Source: Candidatus Sulfopaludibacter sp. SbA3
GTDB taxonomy: Bacteria; Acidobacteriota; Terriglobia; Bryobacterales; Bryobacteraceae
Direction: 5' to 3'
Assembly (NCBI GenBank): GCA_945890485.1
Contig: CAMDCN010000019.1
Span: 62,001 to 126,000 of the forward strand
Length of the DNA stretch: 64,000 nucleotides
The translations under genes were made by a program, and so were the position numbers. Of the stretch, positions 27,750-38,200 are shown piece after piece (positions within the stretch are counted from its first letter, which is position 1; each line of letters starts with the position of its first letter). The notes under the pieces were generated by a model that had not been told where the DNA came from, searched no databases, and worked only from the letters and a program-made list of their open reading frames with translations.

Positions 27750-29015
27750 CTAACCTACCAGAAATTCGGCCAAGCGGCGGCGGGCCGACTCGGGCGCAAC
27801 AGCCTCAATCACCAGCATCTCGTCTTCGTAGGTCTTTGAAAGCACCCGGCTCGTCTCGTGCAGCAGGTTCAAGGCTCCGCCATCCGATGCCGGGATCCGC
27901 AGCACACAAGGCGCCACAGGGTCCAACGTCAGGCCGTCGTCGATGCGCTCGAGCAACTGCTCAATCCCCACACCCGTCATGGCCGAAACGCCCACGGCGC
28001 CCTCGGGCAACTGCGCCGAACCTTCCCGGTCCTGCTTATTCCAAACCAGAATCTGCGGGGTTTCGTGCGCCTTGATCTCTTCCAGCACGGCCTGCACATG
28101 CGCCATCTGCTGCTGCGCCGCCTCGGCCGTCGAATCGACTACGTGAACCAGCAAGGCCGCTTCCACCACCTCTTCGAGCGTGGCACGGAAGGCCCTGACC
28201 AGCGTCGTCGGTAGGTTCCGGATAAATCCTACGGTGTCGCTCAACAGGACCTTTCGGCGCGAAGGCAATTGCACCGCCCGCACCGTCGGATCGAGCGTTG
28301 CAAACATGCGAGCGTCCGCAATAACACCCGCCTGGGTCAACCGGTTGAAAAGCGTCGACTTTCCAGCGTTCGTGTAGCCGACCAAGGCCACCGTCGCCAG
28401 GGGCACGCTCTGCCGCTGGCTCCGCTGAATCAGCCGGGTTCCCCGCACATTCTCGAGGCTCTTTTCAATCTTCGAAATCCGCAGCCCGATCTTGCGGCGA
28501 TCCACTTCCAGCTTCGTTTCGCCCGGACCGCGAGTGCCGATGCCGCCGCCCAATCGCGACATCGCGACACCTTTCCCAGTCAGCCGCGGCAGCAGGTACT
28601 GCAACTGCGCCAGCTCGACTTGCAGTTGGCCTTCCCGCGTCCGCGCCCGCTTGGCGAAGATGTCCAGAATCAACTGCGTCCGGTCCACGACGCGCGTGTC
28701 CAGCCGCTTCTCGATATTCCGCAGCTGCGTCGGCGTCAGTTCGTTGTCGAACACCACCAGATCGGCCTGCGTCGCCTCGACGGCGGCGGCCAACTCATCC
28801 AGCTTCCCTTCTCCGATCATGTGCGCCGAATCAGCTACATCGCGGATCTGGGTGTAGACATCGACGATCTCCGCACCGGCGCTACCCGCCAATGTGCGTA
28901 GTTCATCGAGGGACTCTTCCGCCGTAAAGCTCTGCTTGGCGCGGCGGCGTAACTCAACACCCACAAGAATTGTCTTCTCGGGGCCGGACTGCGTCGTTTC
29001 AAGGGTACGGCTCAA
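27750..29015 (-). CDS. hflX: GTPase HflX
   Basis: [46 protein letters not shown]; next to hfq. Confidence 0.95.
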   Translation of the reverse strand: MSRTLETTQSGPEKTILVGVELRRRAKQSFTAEESLDELRTLAGSAGAEIVDVYTQIRDVADSAHMIGEGKLDELAAAVEATQADLVVFDNELTPTQLRNIEKRLDTRVVDRTQLILDIFAKRARTREGQLQVELAQLQYLLPRLTGKGVAMSRLGGGIGTRGPGETKLEVDRRKIGLRISKIEKSLENVRGTRLIQRSQRQSVPLATVALVGYTNAGKSTLFNRLTQAGVIADARMFATLDPTVRAVQLPSRRKVLLSDTVGFIRNLPTTLVRAFRATLEEVVEAALLVHVVDSTAEAAQQQMAHVQAVLEEIKAHETPQILVWNKQDREGSAQLPEGAVGVSAMTGVGIEQLLERIDDGLTLDPVAPCVLRIPASDGGALNLLHETSRVLSKTYEDEMLVIEAVAPESARRRLAEFLVG

Positions 29016-29305
29016 GCTTCGCTCGGCTCTCCAGGCATACCGGGGAGGCCGCCGGCCGAAGGAGCGGCAGTTGCTGCCGGTGCGCTATGGGAGTGCACGG
29101 GCCGGGAAACCACCACCGTTGATATGGCGTGCTTGAAAATCAGTTGCTCCTGATTGTTCGATTCGAGCACCACGGAGTACTTGTCAAAGCTCTTGATCCG
29201 GCCGGAGAGCTTAACGCCACTCATCAGATAGATGGTGAGGAAGGTCTTGTCTTTGCGCGCGTTATTTAGAAATGCTTCTTGTATGTTTTGCGCCAGTTTA
29301 TCCAT
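29012..29305 (-). CDS. hfq: RNA chaperone Hfq
   Basis: Sm-like: [57 protein letters not shown]. Confidence 0.95.
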   Translation of the reverse strand: MDKLAQNIQEAFLNNARKDKTFLTIYLMSGVKLSGRIKSFDKYSVVLESNNQEQLIFKHAISTVVVSRPVHSHSAPAATAAPSAGGLPGMPGEPSEA

Positions 29306-29402
29306 AAAAAGTCCTAGCGCCCAAAATGGGCCCAGACTCCTCCGAGTCGAAAAGGTGATCGTGAGGATTTTCCGTATTGTAGCATTGCCCTTCCAGGGAA
29401 GG

Positions 29403-30410
29403 TCACGCCATTTGCAGGCCGAACGCCGTCAGTAGCAAGCCGCCGAGGAACAGCGCCACTGCCAAAAAGATCCGTCCGCGCGCTGATCCGGAGGCCGCGC
29501 CGAACTCTTTCCATACCAGCAGACCGCAAAGCGCCGCCACCACCGCGCTGCCATATTGCAACGCCAATGTTAACGCAGGGCCCGCGCTCGCTTCGCGCGG
29601 CGCGCTTCCCGCCGTGAAGAGCGCTAGGGCGCCCATGCTCCACAACATGCCACCCGCCAATCCCCACGCATGCGGACGATGTGGCTTCTTCCAATAGTGC
29701 TTCAGCGGAACCGCTTCACCCTGCACCGGCAAATTCATGAAGTAGAGGCTGTAAAGCAGAGTGCTCAGGGCAATGCCCACCGAGAAGAACACCAGCGCGC
29801 CATATGGCGACAGCCCAATATCGCCTGCCCGGCTCTGCGCCAGGGCCGGAGCGTAGAGACCGAGGAACACTCCTCCGAATACTCCCAACAAAGTTGCCTT
29901 AACTCCTGAATCTTTCTTCTTTCCGGTCGCCGTCTCGAGAGTCCGCATCCGGTGGGCCAACGCCGTCATCACCACCGCCACCAGCACCACCACTAACCCG
30001 CCCGCCTGAAGACTAATCGAACCCGCCGGATTCGCCACCATGTTCCAGCAAACGCTAACGATCATCGCCATGCCGATTGCCAGCGGAAACGCCACGGCCA
30101 TCCCCGCCAGACTCGTCGACCCAGCAAGAAGCATGTTTCCGAGGTTGAAGATCGCGCCACTCCCGGCCGCTAACGCCATCTGTCGCTTGCCCGTGATCGC
30201 CATGTTGTCTTCGAACGTAAATCCGTCGCCCATGGAGCCCAAAGTGAAGGCGCCCAAGAGGGCGAAAAGCACTGTCCCGATCGCAAAGTCGACGTAGTAA
30301 AGCTCAAACCGCCATTTGCCGGCCGCTTTTTGTGTATTGGCCCAGGTTCCCCAACACAGAAAAGAGAACACGAGAGTAATGATCGCGAAGGACGGAGAGG
30401 TAGGAATCAT
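29403..30410 (-). CDS. Sugar/DMT-type permease (GRP-like)
   Basis: 335 aa, about 10 hydrophobic segments, [29 protein letters not shown]. Confidence 0.7.
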   Translation of the reverse strand: MIPTSPSFAIITLVFSFLCWGTWANTQKAAGKWRFELYYVDFAIGTVLFALLGAFTLGSMGDGFTFEDNMAITGKRQMALAAGSGAIFNLGNMLLAGSTSLAGMAVAFPLAIGMAMIVSVCWNMVANPAGSISLQAGGLVVVLVAVVMTALAHRMRTLETATGKKKDSGVKATLLGVFGGVFLGLYAPALAQSRAGDIGLSPYGALVFFSVGIALSTLLYSLYFMNLPVQGEAVPLKHYWKKPHRPHAWGLAGGMLWSMGALALFTAGSAPREASAGPALTLALQYGSAVVAALCGLLVWKEFGAASGSARGRIFLAVALFLGGLLLTAFGLQMA

Positions 30411-30434
30411 CGAGAACCGACACTGGAGAGTAAC

Positions 30435-30932
30435 TTAATTCTGTTGATCATGGCAATAAGTGCAGTTCAAGGGAGCTTTCTTCTGCCGGTGACAGGTCAT
30501 GCAACCGCCCATCGAAATATCCGTCTCCCGCTTCAAGACCTCGGTTGACGCCACCGCCCCATGGCACTCTTGGCATGTCGCGCCAGCTTCCGTATGAGCA
30601 CGGTGCGAGAAGTAGACGTAGCCGGGGATTTGATAGACCCGAACCCACGGCACCTCCCGCTTGCTGTCAAAGTAACTCTTCAGCTTCTGAATCGGCTCCG
30701 CGTCCGTTTTCACCGCCTGATGGCACGTCATGCATTTGGCCGCCGCGGGGATCCCCATCGTCTCGCCGGGATCTTTGTTCTCGTGGCACATCGCACATTT
30801 TAATTGCAGCTTGCCCGCGTGCAGTGCGTGGCTGTAGGGAATCGGCTGCACCGGCGCAGGGACCGGCGCCGGACCCTGGGCAATCAGCAGTACACCCGCC
30901 AAAAGAACGGCGACGAAAATTAAAATCCGCAT
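30435..30932 (-). CDS. Pentaheme c-type cytochrome
   Basis: Five CxxCH motifs: CAMCH, CMTCH, CQECH, CMTCH, CTYCH. Confidence 0.9.
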   Translation of the reverse strand: MRILIFVAVLLAGVLLIAQGPAPVPAPVQPIPYSHALHAGKLQLKCAMCHENKDPGETMGIPAAAKCMTCHQAVKTDAEPIQKLKSYFDSKREVPWVRVYQIPGYVYFSHRAHTEAGATCQECHGAVASTEVLKRETDISMGGCMTCHRQKKAPLNCTYCHDQQN

Positions 30933-30934
30933 AC

Positions 30935-32527
30935 CTATATCTTGCCCTGCTTTTTCTGCGCCATCAGGTATTCGCTCGCCCGCATCGTTAGCGCCATGAT
31001 CGTCAGCGTCGGATTCTGCACCCCACCGCTCGGAAATGCGCTGCCGTCCAACACGAAGAGGTTTCGAACGTCGTGCGCCTGATTAAAGGCGTTCAGTACG
31101 GATTTCTTGGGATCGGAGCCCATCCGGCACGTCCCCAGCTCATGAATCGATTCGCCCGGCGGCACCATTTGCGAGTGCGCCGCCAGCACCTCGAAGCCGG
31201 CCCCTTCACAAAGCGCGACACCCGTCTCCATGGCGTCCTTCGCCATGTTGTGCTCATTCTGGGTGTACCGCTGTTCAATGTGCGGCGCCGCGATTCCCCA
31301 CTCGTCTTTCAACGTCGGATGAATGCTGATCTTATGCTCAAACCGCGGCAGGCTTTCGCCCATGGTCGTCATGACGAAGCCTGCGCCCTGCACGTCCGCC
31401 ATCGTCTGCGCCAGTTCCGCGCCCCACTGCGGAAACAGCTCTGGTGAAGGCGTTCCGCCGCTGCCAAAGTCCCACGCCCAACCGCGCAGATAGTTTTTCT
31501 CCGGCTTGCCCGGCTTCAGATTCGTGAACCGCGGGACGTACCCCGCCCCGCCCATCAGGTTCCGGGGGCCCTTTCCGCCGCGCGCTTCCGGCACCAGCGC
31601 CGTCACCGTGTTCTTGACATAGAACTGGTCGAAAAGATACCGGCCCAGCACCCCGCTCGAATTCGCCAGCCCCGCCGGGTACTGCCGGCTCTTGCTATTC
31701 AACAGCAGCCGCGTCGATTCGAGCGTCGAAGCACCCAACAGCAGCACTTTGGCCGGAACCGTATATTCGCGTTTGGACCGACGGTCCACATAGTGCACGG
31801 CGTTCACCAATCCCGTCTTCGGGTCGACGCCCAGTTCCCGCACAATCGCGTTCGGCACAATCGTCAGGTTGCCGGTTGCCTGCGCCACTGGCAGGAGCAG
31901 ATTCACCGAACTGGCGAGCGTTCCGGTAGCGCGGCGCGGCCTCGTCGTTGGCACGCCCAGCTTTTTCGCGCTTGCGTTGAACCGCTGAATGCTGAGCGAA
32001 TCGGTCGACTCATCCGCCAGCAGCTTGCCGTCGGGCATCTGCGCCCAGCCTTCGTTGCGGCCCGAGACGCGGATCAGAGGCTCCACGCGGTCATAGAACG
32101 GCGCGATATCGGCCAGCGAAATCGGCCAATTTTCGCCCCAGCCGTCATGGTCCTTGCACTTGAACTCGTAATCGGAAAGCCGCCAGGAGGCGCGGCCCCA
32201 CCGCAACGTCTTGCCGCCCAGCAGGCGGATGCGCACCCAATAATACGGATCGTTCTCCGGGTGCGTGTACGGATTCTTTTTCTCGTCGATCCAAAGGTTC
32301 GCGTCGAACTCAGAAGCCTGGGTGATATGCGGAAACCGCCCCGGTTCGCCGAAGCCGCGGTAGGGCAAATCGTAGACGGCCTTCATCGAGCGGTGCCTGG
32401 TGAAGTCGACCATCGGCCCGGCTTCGAGCATCAAACATTTCACGCCGGCCTGCGCCAGCACATACGCGGCCATCCCGCCCGAGGCGCCGGAGCCGATAAT
32501 CACGACATCGTGGTCAAAGTTTGCCAT
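30935..32527 (-). CDS. GMC family oxidoreductase
   Basis: [65 protein letters not shown]. Confidence 0.93.
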   Translation of the reverse strand: MANFDHDVVIIGSGASGGMAAYVLAQAGVKCLMLEAGPMVDFTRHRSMKAVYDLPYRGFGEPGRFPHITQASEFDANLWIDEKKNPYTHPENDPYYWVRIRLLGGKTLRWGRASWRLSDYEFKCKDHDGWGENWPISLADIAPFYDRVEPLIRVSGRNEGWAQMPDGKLLADESTDSLSIQRFNASAKKLGVPTTRPRRATGTLASSVNLLLPVAQATGNLTIVPNAIVRELGVDPKTGLVNAVHYVDRRSKREYTVPAKVLLLGASTLESTRLLLNSKSRQYPAGLANSSGVLGRYLFDQFYVKNTVTALVPEARGGKGPRNLMGGAGYVPRFTNLKPGKPEKNYLRGWAWDFGSGGTPSPELFPQWGAELAQTMADVQGAGFVMTTMGESLPRFEHKISIHPTLKDEWGIAAPHIEQRYTQNEHNMAKDAMETGVALCEGAGFEVLAAHSQMVPPGESIHELGTCRMGSDPKKSVLNAFNQAHDVRNLFVLDGSAFPSGGVQNPTLTIMALTMRASEYLMAQKKQGKI

Positions 32528-32540
32528 TGGGTTCGTTTCG

Positions 32541-33104
32541 TTAATCGATGACGTGCCAATACGGGTTCAGTCCCGTGGCCCGGCGGCGCCCCGCCACGTT
32601 GGCTTCCGCCACGGCGCGCGAATTGGTGGTGGCTCGGATGATGTCGGCCTTCGCCGCACGCAGGAACGCGGCCTGCGCATCCGCCGGCACTGCGTACGTC
32701 CACTTCGTTTTCAAAGGCGCCAACAGCGCATCCGCCTCCGCTCCACTTAAGTCCGCAAAACCCTTCTGATGCTTCGTCCGCGCCGCGCGGTCAAGAGTAT
32801 CGAGGCCCCGCTGGTAGAGCGTCTGCCGGGTCCGTGGCGAGTTCGCCACCAGGAAGTCCAAGAACGCCGCCACCTCTGCCTCTTTAGCCCCGGGACGACC
32901 CCCGATCGAGGGCGCAATCCGGTCGGCAAGGGCCCCAAGCGTCGCAAACTGCGCGGGAGTGAAGAACCGTCGAACGGGTTGTCCCGCCGAGTCCGGCGAG
33001 TCGGCCTTTAGTACCGCGGTTTCGTCGGGGGAGGGGTTGATCTGCTGCGCGGGCAGCAGTACAGGGGTAGCCGCAATGGTCTGCAGCAAGCGCCGTCGAT
33101 TCAT
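32541..33104 (-). CDS. Gluconate 2-dehydrogenase subunit 3 family protein
   Basis: [58 protein letters not shown]. Confidence 0.85.
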   Translation of the reverse strand: MNRRRLLQTIAATPVLLPAQQINPSPDETAVLKADSPDSAGQPVRRFFTPAQFATLGALADRIAPSIGGRPGAKEAEVAAFLDFLVANSPRTRQTLYQRGLDTLDRAARTKHQKGFADLSGAEADALLAPLKTKWTYAVPADAQAAFLRAAKADIIRATTNSRAVAEANVAGRRRATGLNPYWHVID

Positions 33105-33151
33105 ATACCTGACACGGTATCGTTCCCAGCCGCCATCCTGCAACCTGGAAC

Positions 33152-33823
33152 CTATTTCTGAGGGAATTCCCTCTTCGTGCCCTTGGGCAAGTTCAGTCCC
33201 AGCTCAGTGTCCTTCACCGGCGGGTTCACCTTCACGCCGGTGTATGCCGACAGAAAGTAGTCGCCACTCGGCTGGTAGAACTTTTGCTGAATCGGGTTGC
33301 CGTCGTTCGACGGAATCCACATCTCCACCCGTTTCAAATGCTCCCGCACGCTCGCCGATTTCGGAACCAGTTCAATCTTTGTGGTCGCCTTGCCGTCCAT
33401 CGTCTCCGCGCCAAGCACCTTCATGTCATAGCTCTTCAACAGTTCGCGCGTCGGCGTGCCGAAACCCAGGAGCAGGAACTGATCCACCAGGCTCCGGTAT
33501 TTGCCCAGATCGAACTCCTGCACGGTCTTGATGTTCGGCAGGTACAGCTCATACTTGTTCCGGCTCAGCGCGATCGACTTCACGTTCGGCTTGGCGATCT
33601 CCATCCGGACTCGCAGGTCGCCCGCCTTCACTTTTTTCAAAGTGAACGTGCCCTCCTCGGTCTGCGTATCGCGAATCACCGCCGTGTAGGTGACCTTGCG
33701 CACGTCCGCGGTAAGCGATTGGAACGCATTCGCCGCGGCGTCCATCCGGGCGCGGACCTGATCGAGGGTTTCGGCGGCGCTTAGGCTAGCCGCGGCCAGG
33801 CAAAGCAGAATGAGGGGTCGCAT
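33152..33823 (-). CDS. LolA-like outer-membrane lipoprotein carrier family protein
   Basis: AANAFQSLTADVRKVTYTAVIRDTQTEEGTFTLKKVKAGDLRVRMEIAKPN. Confidence 0.75.
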   Translation of the reverse strand: MRPLILLCLAAASLSAAETLDQVRARMDAAANAFQSLTADVRKVTYTAVIRDTQTEEGTFTLKKVKAGDLRVRMEIAKPNVKSIALSRNKYELYLPNIKTVQEFDLGKYRSLVDQFLLLGFGTPTRELLKSYDMKVLGAETMDGKATTKIELVPKSASVREHLKRVEMWIPSNDGNPIQQKFYQPSGDYFLSAYTGVKVNPPVKDTELGLNLPKGTKREFPQK

Positions 33824-33861
33824 ATCACTTGGTTGGATGGTTTTCCTGCCGCCGCCGTTTC

Positions 33862-34215
33862 CTACTTGCGGAAACGCGTGTAGGCGGCAAAGCCGATAAT
33901 CTCTTTTTCGGAGTTGTATAAGGGCTCGACCCGCTGCACGTCCAGCTTCTTGCCATCTTTGTTCTTGAGCAGTTCGCCCGCCTTCGCCAGCCGTCCGGCG
34001 TCGTCGAGATCCGCTAGCAGTTGCCGTTCCACGTAGAACACCTCATCGGCTCCCGCAATCGGTAGCATCACAATCGACGACGCGCGCGGCTGATCTTTGA
34101 AGAACTCCCGTGGCGTGAAGAAGATGAACACGACAATCAGCAGTACGACGACATCGTACTGCCAGGAGGCGCGCGGGTAGTCCCACAAAATAAAACGTTG
34201 GAATGCCGAGGCCAT
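33862..34215 (-). CDS. Hypothetical protein with N-terminal TM segment
   Basis: 117 aa; YDVVVLLIVVFIFFTPREFF then soluble domain. Confidence 0.6.
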   Translation of the reverse strand: MASAFQRFILWDYPRASWQYDVVVLLIVVFIFFTPREFFKDQPRASSIVMLPIAGADEVFYVERQLLADLDDAGRLAKAGELLKNKDGKKLDVQRVEPLYNSEKEIIGFAAYTRFRK

Positions 34216-34226
34216 AGTGCCCTAGT

Positions 34227-35021
34227 TTACCGAACCGTGGCGCCCAGCGTCCCGACGCCCTCAATTCTCGCGCGCACCGTATCGCCGGACTTGATCCGCG
34301 CACCCTTCGGGCAGCCCGTGGAGATGATGTCGCCCGGATAGAGCGTCATCGCCTGGCTGTGGAAACGCACGAGCTCGAGCGGACGGTGTTTCATATTGCG
34401 AACGAAATCTCGCGACCACACCGCACCGTTGTGTTCCGTGATCACCTCAAGATCGTTAACTTCCTCAATTTCGTCCTTGGTCACGATCACCGGCCCGAAC
34501 GAAAAGAAAGTGTCCATCGACTTGGCGCGTGTCAGATAGCGCGGATTCTTGGCGAGGACATCGAGCGCCGTCAGGTCCAACGTCGTCGTGTAACCGAAGA
34601 TCGCGTCCAACGCTTCGTCCAGCGACACCAATCCCTTCACCTTCTTCCCGATCACCACGGCCAGCTCCCCCTCCGCATCGACATCGTTCGACACGGCCGG
34701 TGGCGGCAGCACGATCTCGCCTTCCGGCGGAAACATACAGGAGGCCGGCTTCATGAAACTGCCGGGCTCTTCCGGCTGAACAGCATTGATATCCAACGCA
34801 TGCGAGTGATAGTTCAGCCCGATGCACCAGATCTTCGGAGGCACGTCGTAAGGCAGCACCGGCGTCACTTCCGCCAGCGGAATCGCGACGCCGCTCGCGG
34901 CGGGCAAACTACCCGACTGAATTAGACCAAGCAAGTCGGCGGTGGCGAACGGAACAACGCCCTCGGCGGTCAGAGACCCGGCATGGAGCTGCCCTTGATA
35001 GAGAAAACGGAGAACTTTCAT
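34227..35021 (-). CDS. Fumarylacetoacetate hydrolase family protein
   Basis: KIWCIGLNYHSHALD, DVDAEGELAVVIGKKVKG, GDIISTGCPKGA; ATGA overlap with upstream gene. Confidence 0.92.
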   Translation of the reverse strand: MKVLRFLYQGQLHAGSLTAEGVVPFATADLLGLIQSGSLPAASGVAIPLAEVTPVLPYDVPPKIWCIGLNYHSHALDINAVQPEEPGSFMKPASCMFPPEGEIVLPPPAVSNDVDAEGELAVVIGKKVKGLVSLDEALDAIFGYTTTLDLTALDVLAKNPRYLTRAKSMDTFFSFGPVIVTKDEIEEVNDLEVITEHNGAVWSRDFVRNMKHRPLELVRFHSQAMTLYPGDIISTGCPKGARIKSGDTVRARIEGVGTLGATVR

Positions 35022-35977
35022 AGTTGTTGTGCGATATCGACTAGGTCGGCAAACAGCCCATAGGCGGTCTGCTCCACGCCCGGGGTGACGGACACAATTC
35101 CTTGTGTCCCCATCAGGTCCGTGTGCAGCAATAATACATTCGATGTGCCGTCGACGTTGGCTAGCAGATCGTCCTCCGGCAGACGCTCGGGACGCGTTGT
35201 CAACGTCAACGACCCGTCGGCCTCCCGTTTGGCCCGGCTCACTAGCGTGATGACAAACCCTGCCGCCGCTGCCGCCTGAATTTCTGAAGGCGTAATCGCG
35301 CCGATCCCGGTACGGTCCACCATTTGCGGCGTCACGTTGGCGTCCATCAGTACGTTGGCCAACGCCGCCGTCTTGGCCGCGGCGTCCCATCCGTCAATGT
35401 CGTATGCCGGGTCCGCCTCGGCGATGCCCATCTCCTGTGCCAACCGGATGCCATCGTCAAGAGATCGCCCCTTGGCCATCTCCGCCAGGACAACCTTCGT
35501 GGTGGAGTTCAGCACGCCGCTCACGCCCTGAATGGTTACCCCGGGCAGATTGTTCCGCACCAGGTTGAACACCGGCGACCCGTCCATCACCGTCGACTCG
35601 AACCGAAATAGAATGTGGTGCGATGCCGCCTCGGCCCGCAGAGAGGAGTAAGCGTGAGCGATCGGGCCTTTGTTCGCGGTAATCACTGGCAAGCCGCGCG
35701 CAAACGCCGCCCGGATGTGGCTGATCGCCGGCTCCCCGTCCACCGGGTTCAGCGACGTGATCTCAATCACCACCTCCGGCTGGGCTTTGTCCAAAAACTC
35801 CGGCACGGTCGCCGGCGGGCCCCATTCCGGTTCAATCGGCAATCCCTTCGGGTCGTACGCCGTATACTTCCGCGTCTGGATCGCCGTGATCCGGAACGGA
35901 AAGCGTTTGCGCTGACTTTCGAGAAGCCGCGCAAACGCCTTGCCGACGCTGCCGTAGCCGATCAGTGCGATGCGCAA
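35018..35977 (-). CDS. Homoserine dehydrogenase
   Basis: IALIGYGSVGKAFARLL; VITANKGPIAHAY; FESTVMDGSPVFNL; LAQEMGIAEADPAYDIDGWDAAAK. Confidence 0.92.
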   Translation of the reverse strand: MRIALIGYGSVGKAFARLLESQRKRFPFRITAIQTRKYTAYDPKGLPIEPEWGPPATVPEFLDKAQPEVVIEITSLNPVDGEPAISHIRAAFARGLPVITANKGPIAHAYSSLRAEAASHHILFRFESTVMDGSPVFNLVRNNLPGVTIQGVSGVLNSTTKVVLAEMAKGRSLDDGIRLAQEMGIAEADPAYDIDGWDAAAKTAALANVLMDANVTPQMVDRTGIGAITPSEIQAAAAAGFVITLVSRAKREADGSLTLTTRPERLPEDDLLANVDGTSNVLLLHTDLMGTQGIVSVTPGVEQTAYGLFADLVDIAQQL

Positions 35978-35986
35978 GCGCGCTCC

Positions 35987-37951
35987 TTAGAACGTAACGG
36001 TAGCCAGAAATGCATTTAGCTCCGATTCTAACGCAGCCTTTTTCTGCTGTTCCGCTTGGGCTTGATCTCGAAGTTCCACAATCTTCGTTTCCCTTGCCGC
36101 CAGGTCCCGCGCATACCGCTGCACTTGTTGCTCCTGTCCGCTGACCGAATTCAACGACCGGATGTTCTCGCGCAGCCTCTCCTGGTCTTTCACCAAGCCC
36201 GCCGACTGCGTCTGGTTCGCTCGCAACGTTTGGTCCACTGTTGCAATCTGCGCCTTCATCGCTTGGATTTTTTCGAGCGCCTGCTTGCCGGCCGGTGAAA
36301 GTGAGGCGTTGCGCAGGAAGATGTTGATCTGGTCTGGCGACGTCGACGAAATCACGTAGGACTGGTCGTAGACGTACTCTTCCTTCACAACGAGCGTCTG
36401 CTCCGCGTTGGGCTTCAAATCCAGCGAGAAGCGGTAGTCCGTTGCGGTCTTCTCGGTCGGCGTCAGGCCGATTAGCTTATAGCCGCTCCGCAGTGGGTGC
36501 TCGATGATCAGAGTCTTCGCCCGCGGATCGACGTTCTTAATCGTGTATGTCTTCGTCTCTTCCGTGCTGGCCTTCGCGAAAATCACCCCACGGTTAGCTC
36601 GGATCTCCCGAACCTGCCGCTGTTCGCTGTCAAACTTAGTGGTGATCCGGGTCCCCAGGTCGACGCCGTATGAAATGAGCCGTTTGTCACCCGCCTTAAC
36701 GGTTTCGACAAGCGCTTCGCCGGCGTAGGCTCCGTTGTCGAAGACGGTGATCGGGCCGCCGTCCAGCGTCTTGCCCGTATTGTTGGTGATCTCAGATGCC
36801 GTCCGGGGATTGGCCTGGGTTTCGTCGGTGTAGATGAGCAGCTTCCGCGCTTCTACTTTCTGCTGCAGAAACGGTAGCATCGCCGACTCATTCTTCTTAA
36901 CGGTCACGGGCGTTGAAAACGCGTACTCGAACAGCTCGCCCAGGTCCCGTCCAGCCGTGTTGACGGCAATGTTGCTCTGCGCCGGGGCCATGTCCGCCAT
37001 CGCCTCCGCCGCCATCTCGCGCCGCATCATGGAGCTCTTTGCCATCTGTGCCGGCGCCGGCGCCGGGGGCGGTCCGCCCGCCATCGCCCCTCCCATCGCA
37101 GCCCGGTATAGCTCCGGTGCTACCGCCCGCTCCTCGGCTAGTTCCGCAAACGGCCGGTCGATAAACTTCGGATCGTACAACCGGCTTTGAAAGCTCACCG
37201 GCTTTCCGGAAACCAGCGACAGAGTGATTCCCGTCCAGTCGCTGTCGGTGGTGTTGTCGACGATTGCCCATCCTTCGAGCATCGGCGCCGTACCCAGAAT
37301 CAGCCGGTAGCTCGACTTCCAAATTGGCGTCGGCAGCAGATAACTGGCGCGAATCTGCCGCGAGCGCGTCGATTCGCCATCAATGTAGACAGCCCGCTGC
37401 TCCTGCGTTCGCAGCCCCGCCATCGACTGCAGATACTCCCGCAACTTCAGCTGCAGCAGCGGGTCAGTCAGCCGCACCGAGTTCGCACTCGCCAGGTCCA
37501 AGGTCCGCAAATCGCCGGCCTCTGTCAGCAGCACCACCAACTCCTGCTGCGACTTCTGCTCCGTCGAAGGCACGACTCGCCCGCTGACGATCGCCCCGGA
37601 AACTTTGCCGGAGACGAGCTCTATGTCCACCTTGGCGCCTCGCAACCCGTCCAGAAATTTCGCCAGCGCGACCTCGTTTTCAACGTTGAGCGAGCTCCGA
37701 GCCGGCTTCGCCGAGTCGTAGCGGACTCCAGTCACCCGGCCGCCACCCTGTTCGTCGAGGACAAGAGACTTCAAGACATCGTTCATTTCATTCGGTTTGA
37801 ACTCCAACCGGGCGGTCTGCCCGCTCGGCACCTCCCCGGCGCGTTCGAAATAGCCGACGCCATGCTTATACAGGACTACTCGCTTTACGGGCAACTCCGC
37901 GGCGACCAAAGAGGTTGCAGCCAAAAAGGCGGGGACAAGACGATTTTTCAT
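35987..37951 (-). CDS. DUF4139/MuiA-like protein, secreted
   Basis: Start MKNRLVPAFLAATSLVAAELPVKRVVLYKHGVGYFERAGEV; coiled-coil C-terminus. Confidence 0.78.
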   Translation of the reverse strand: MKNRLVPAFLAATSLVAAELPVKRVVLYKHGVGYFERAGEVPSGQTARLEFKPNEMNDVLKSLVLDEQGGGRVTGVRYDSAKPARSSLNVENEVALAKFLDGLRGAKVDIELVSGKVSGAIVSGRVVPSTEQKSQQELVVLLTEAGDLRTLDLASANSVRLTDPLLQLKLREYLQSMAGLRTQEQRAVYIDGESTRSRQIRASYLLPTPIWKSSYRLILGTAPMLEGWAIVDNTTDSDWTGITLSLVSGKPVSFQSRLYDPKFIDRPFAELAEERAVAPELYRAAMGGAMAGGPPPAPAPAQMAKSSMMRREMAAEAMADMAPAQSNIAVNTAGRDLGELFEYAFSTPVTVKKNESAMLPFLQQKVEARKLLIYTDETQANPRTASEITNNTGKTLDGGPITVFDNGAYAGEALVETVKAGDKRLISYGVDLGTRITTKFDSEQRQVREIRANRGVIFAKASTEETKTYTIKNVDPRAKTLIIEHPLRSGYKLIGLTPTEKTATDYRFSLDLKPNAEQTLVVKEEYVYDQSYVISSTSPDQINIFLRNASLSPAGKQALEKIQAMKAQIATVDQTLRANQTQSAGLVKDQERLRENIRSLNSVSGQEQQVQRYARDLAARETKIVELRDQAQAEQQKKAALESELNAFLATVTF

Positions 37952-38200
37952 GAGAGCTCCTTTCTCAGAGGGATGCCGCGGGGATGTCGATCCTTTCACA
38001 GGAATTTTCCTTTTCGCCATGGTGAGGACTCGCTAAGATGATGACGCGTTTCAACAATTTAGGAAAGGAGTACCAGCGAAGCTAAGGCGTTCGTAGTACT
38101 TTCTTGCTAACTTAGAGGGGTTGTCCAACGATAGGGGAAAGGTTTGAGTTCCCGCTAAAGGACTCGCCTGAGTCTGTCGATAACCCTTCAGGGAGCGCAA

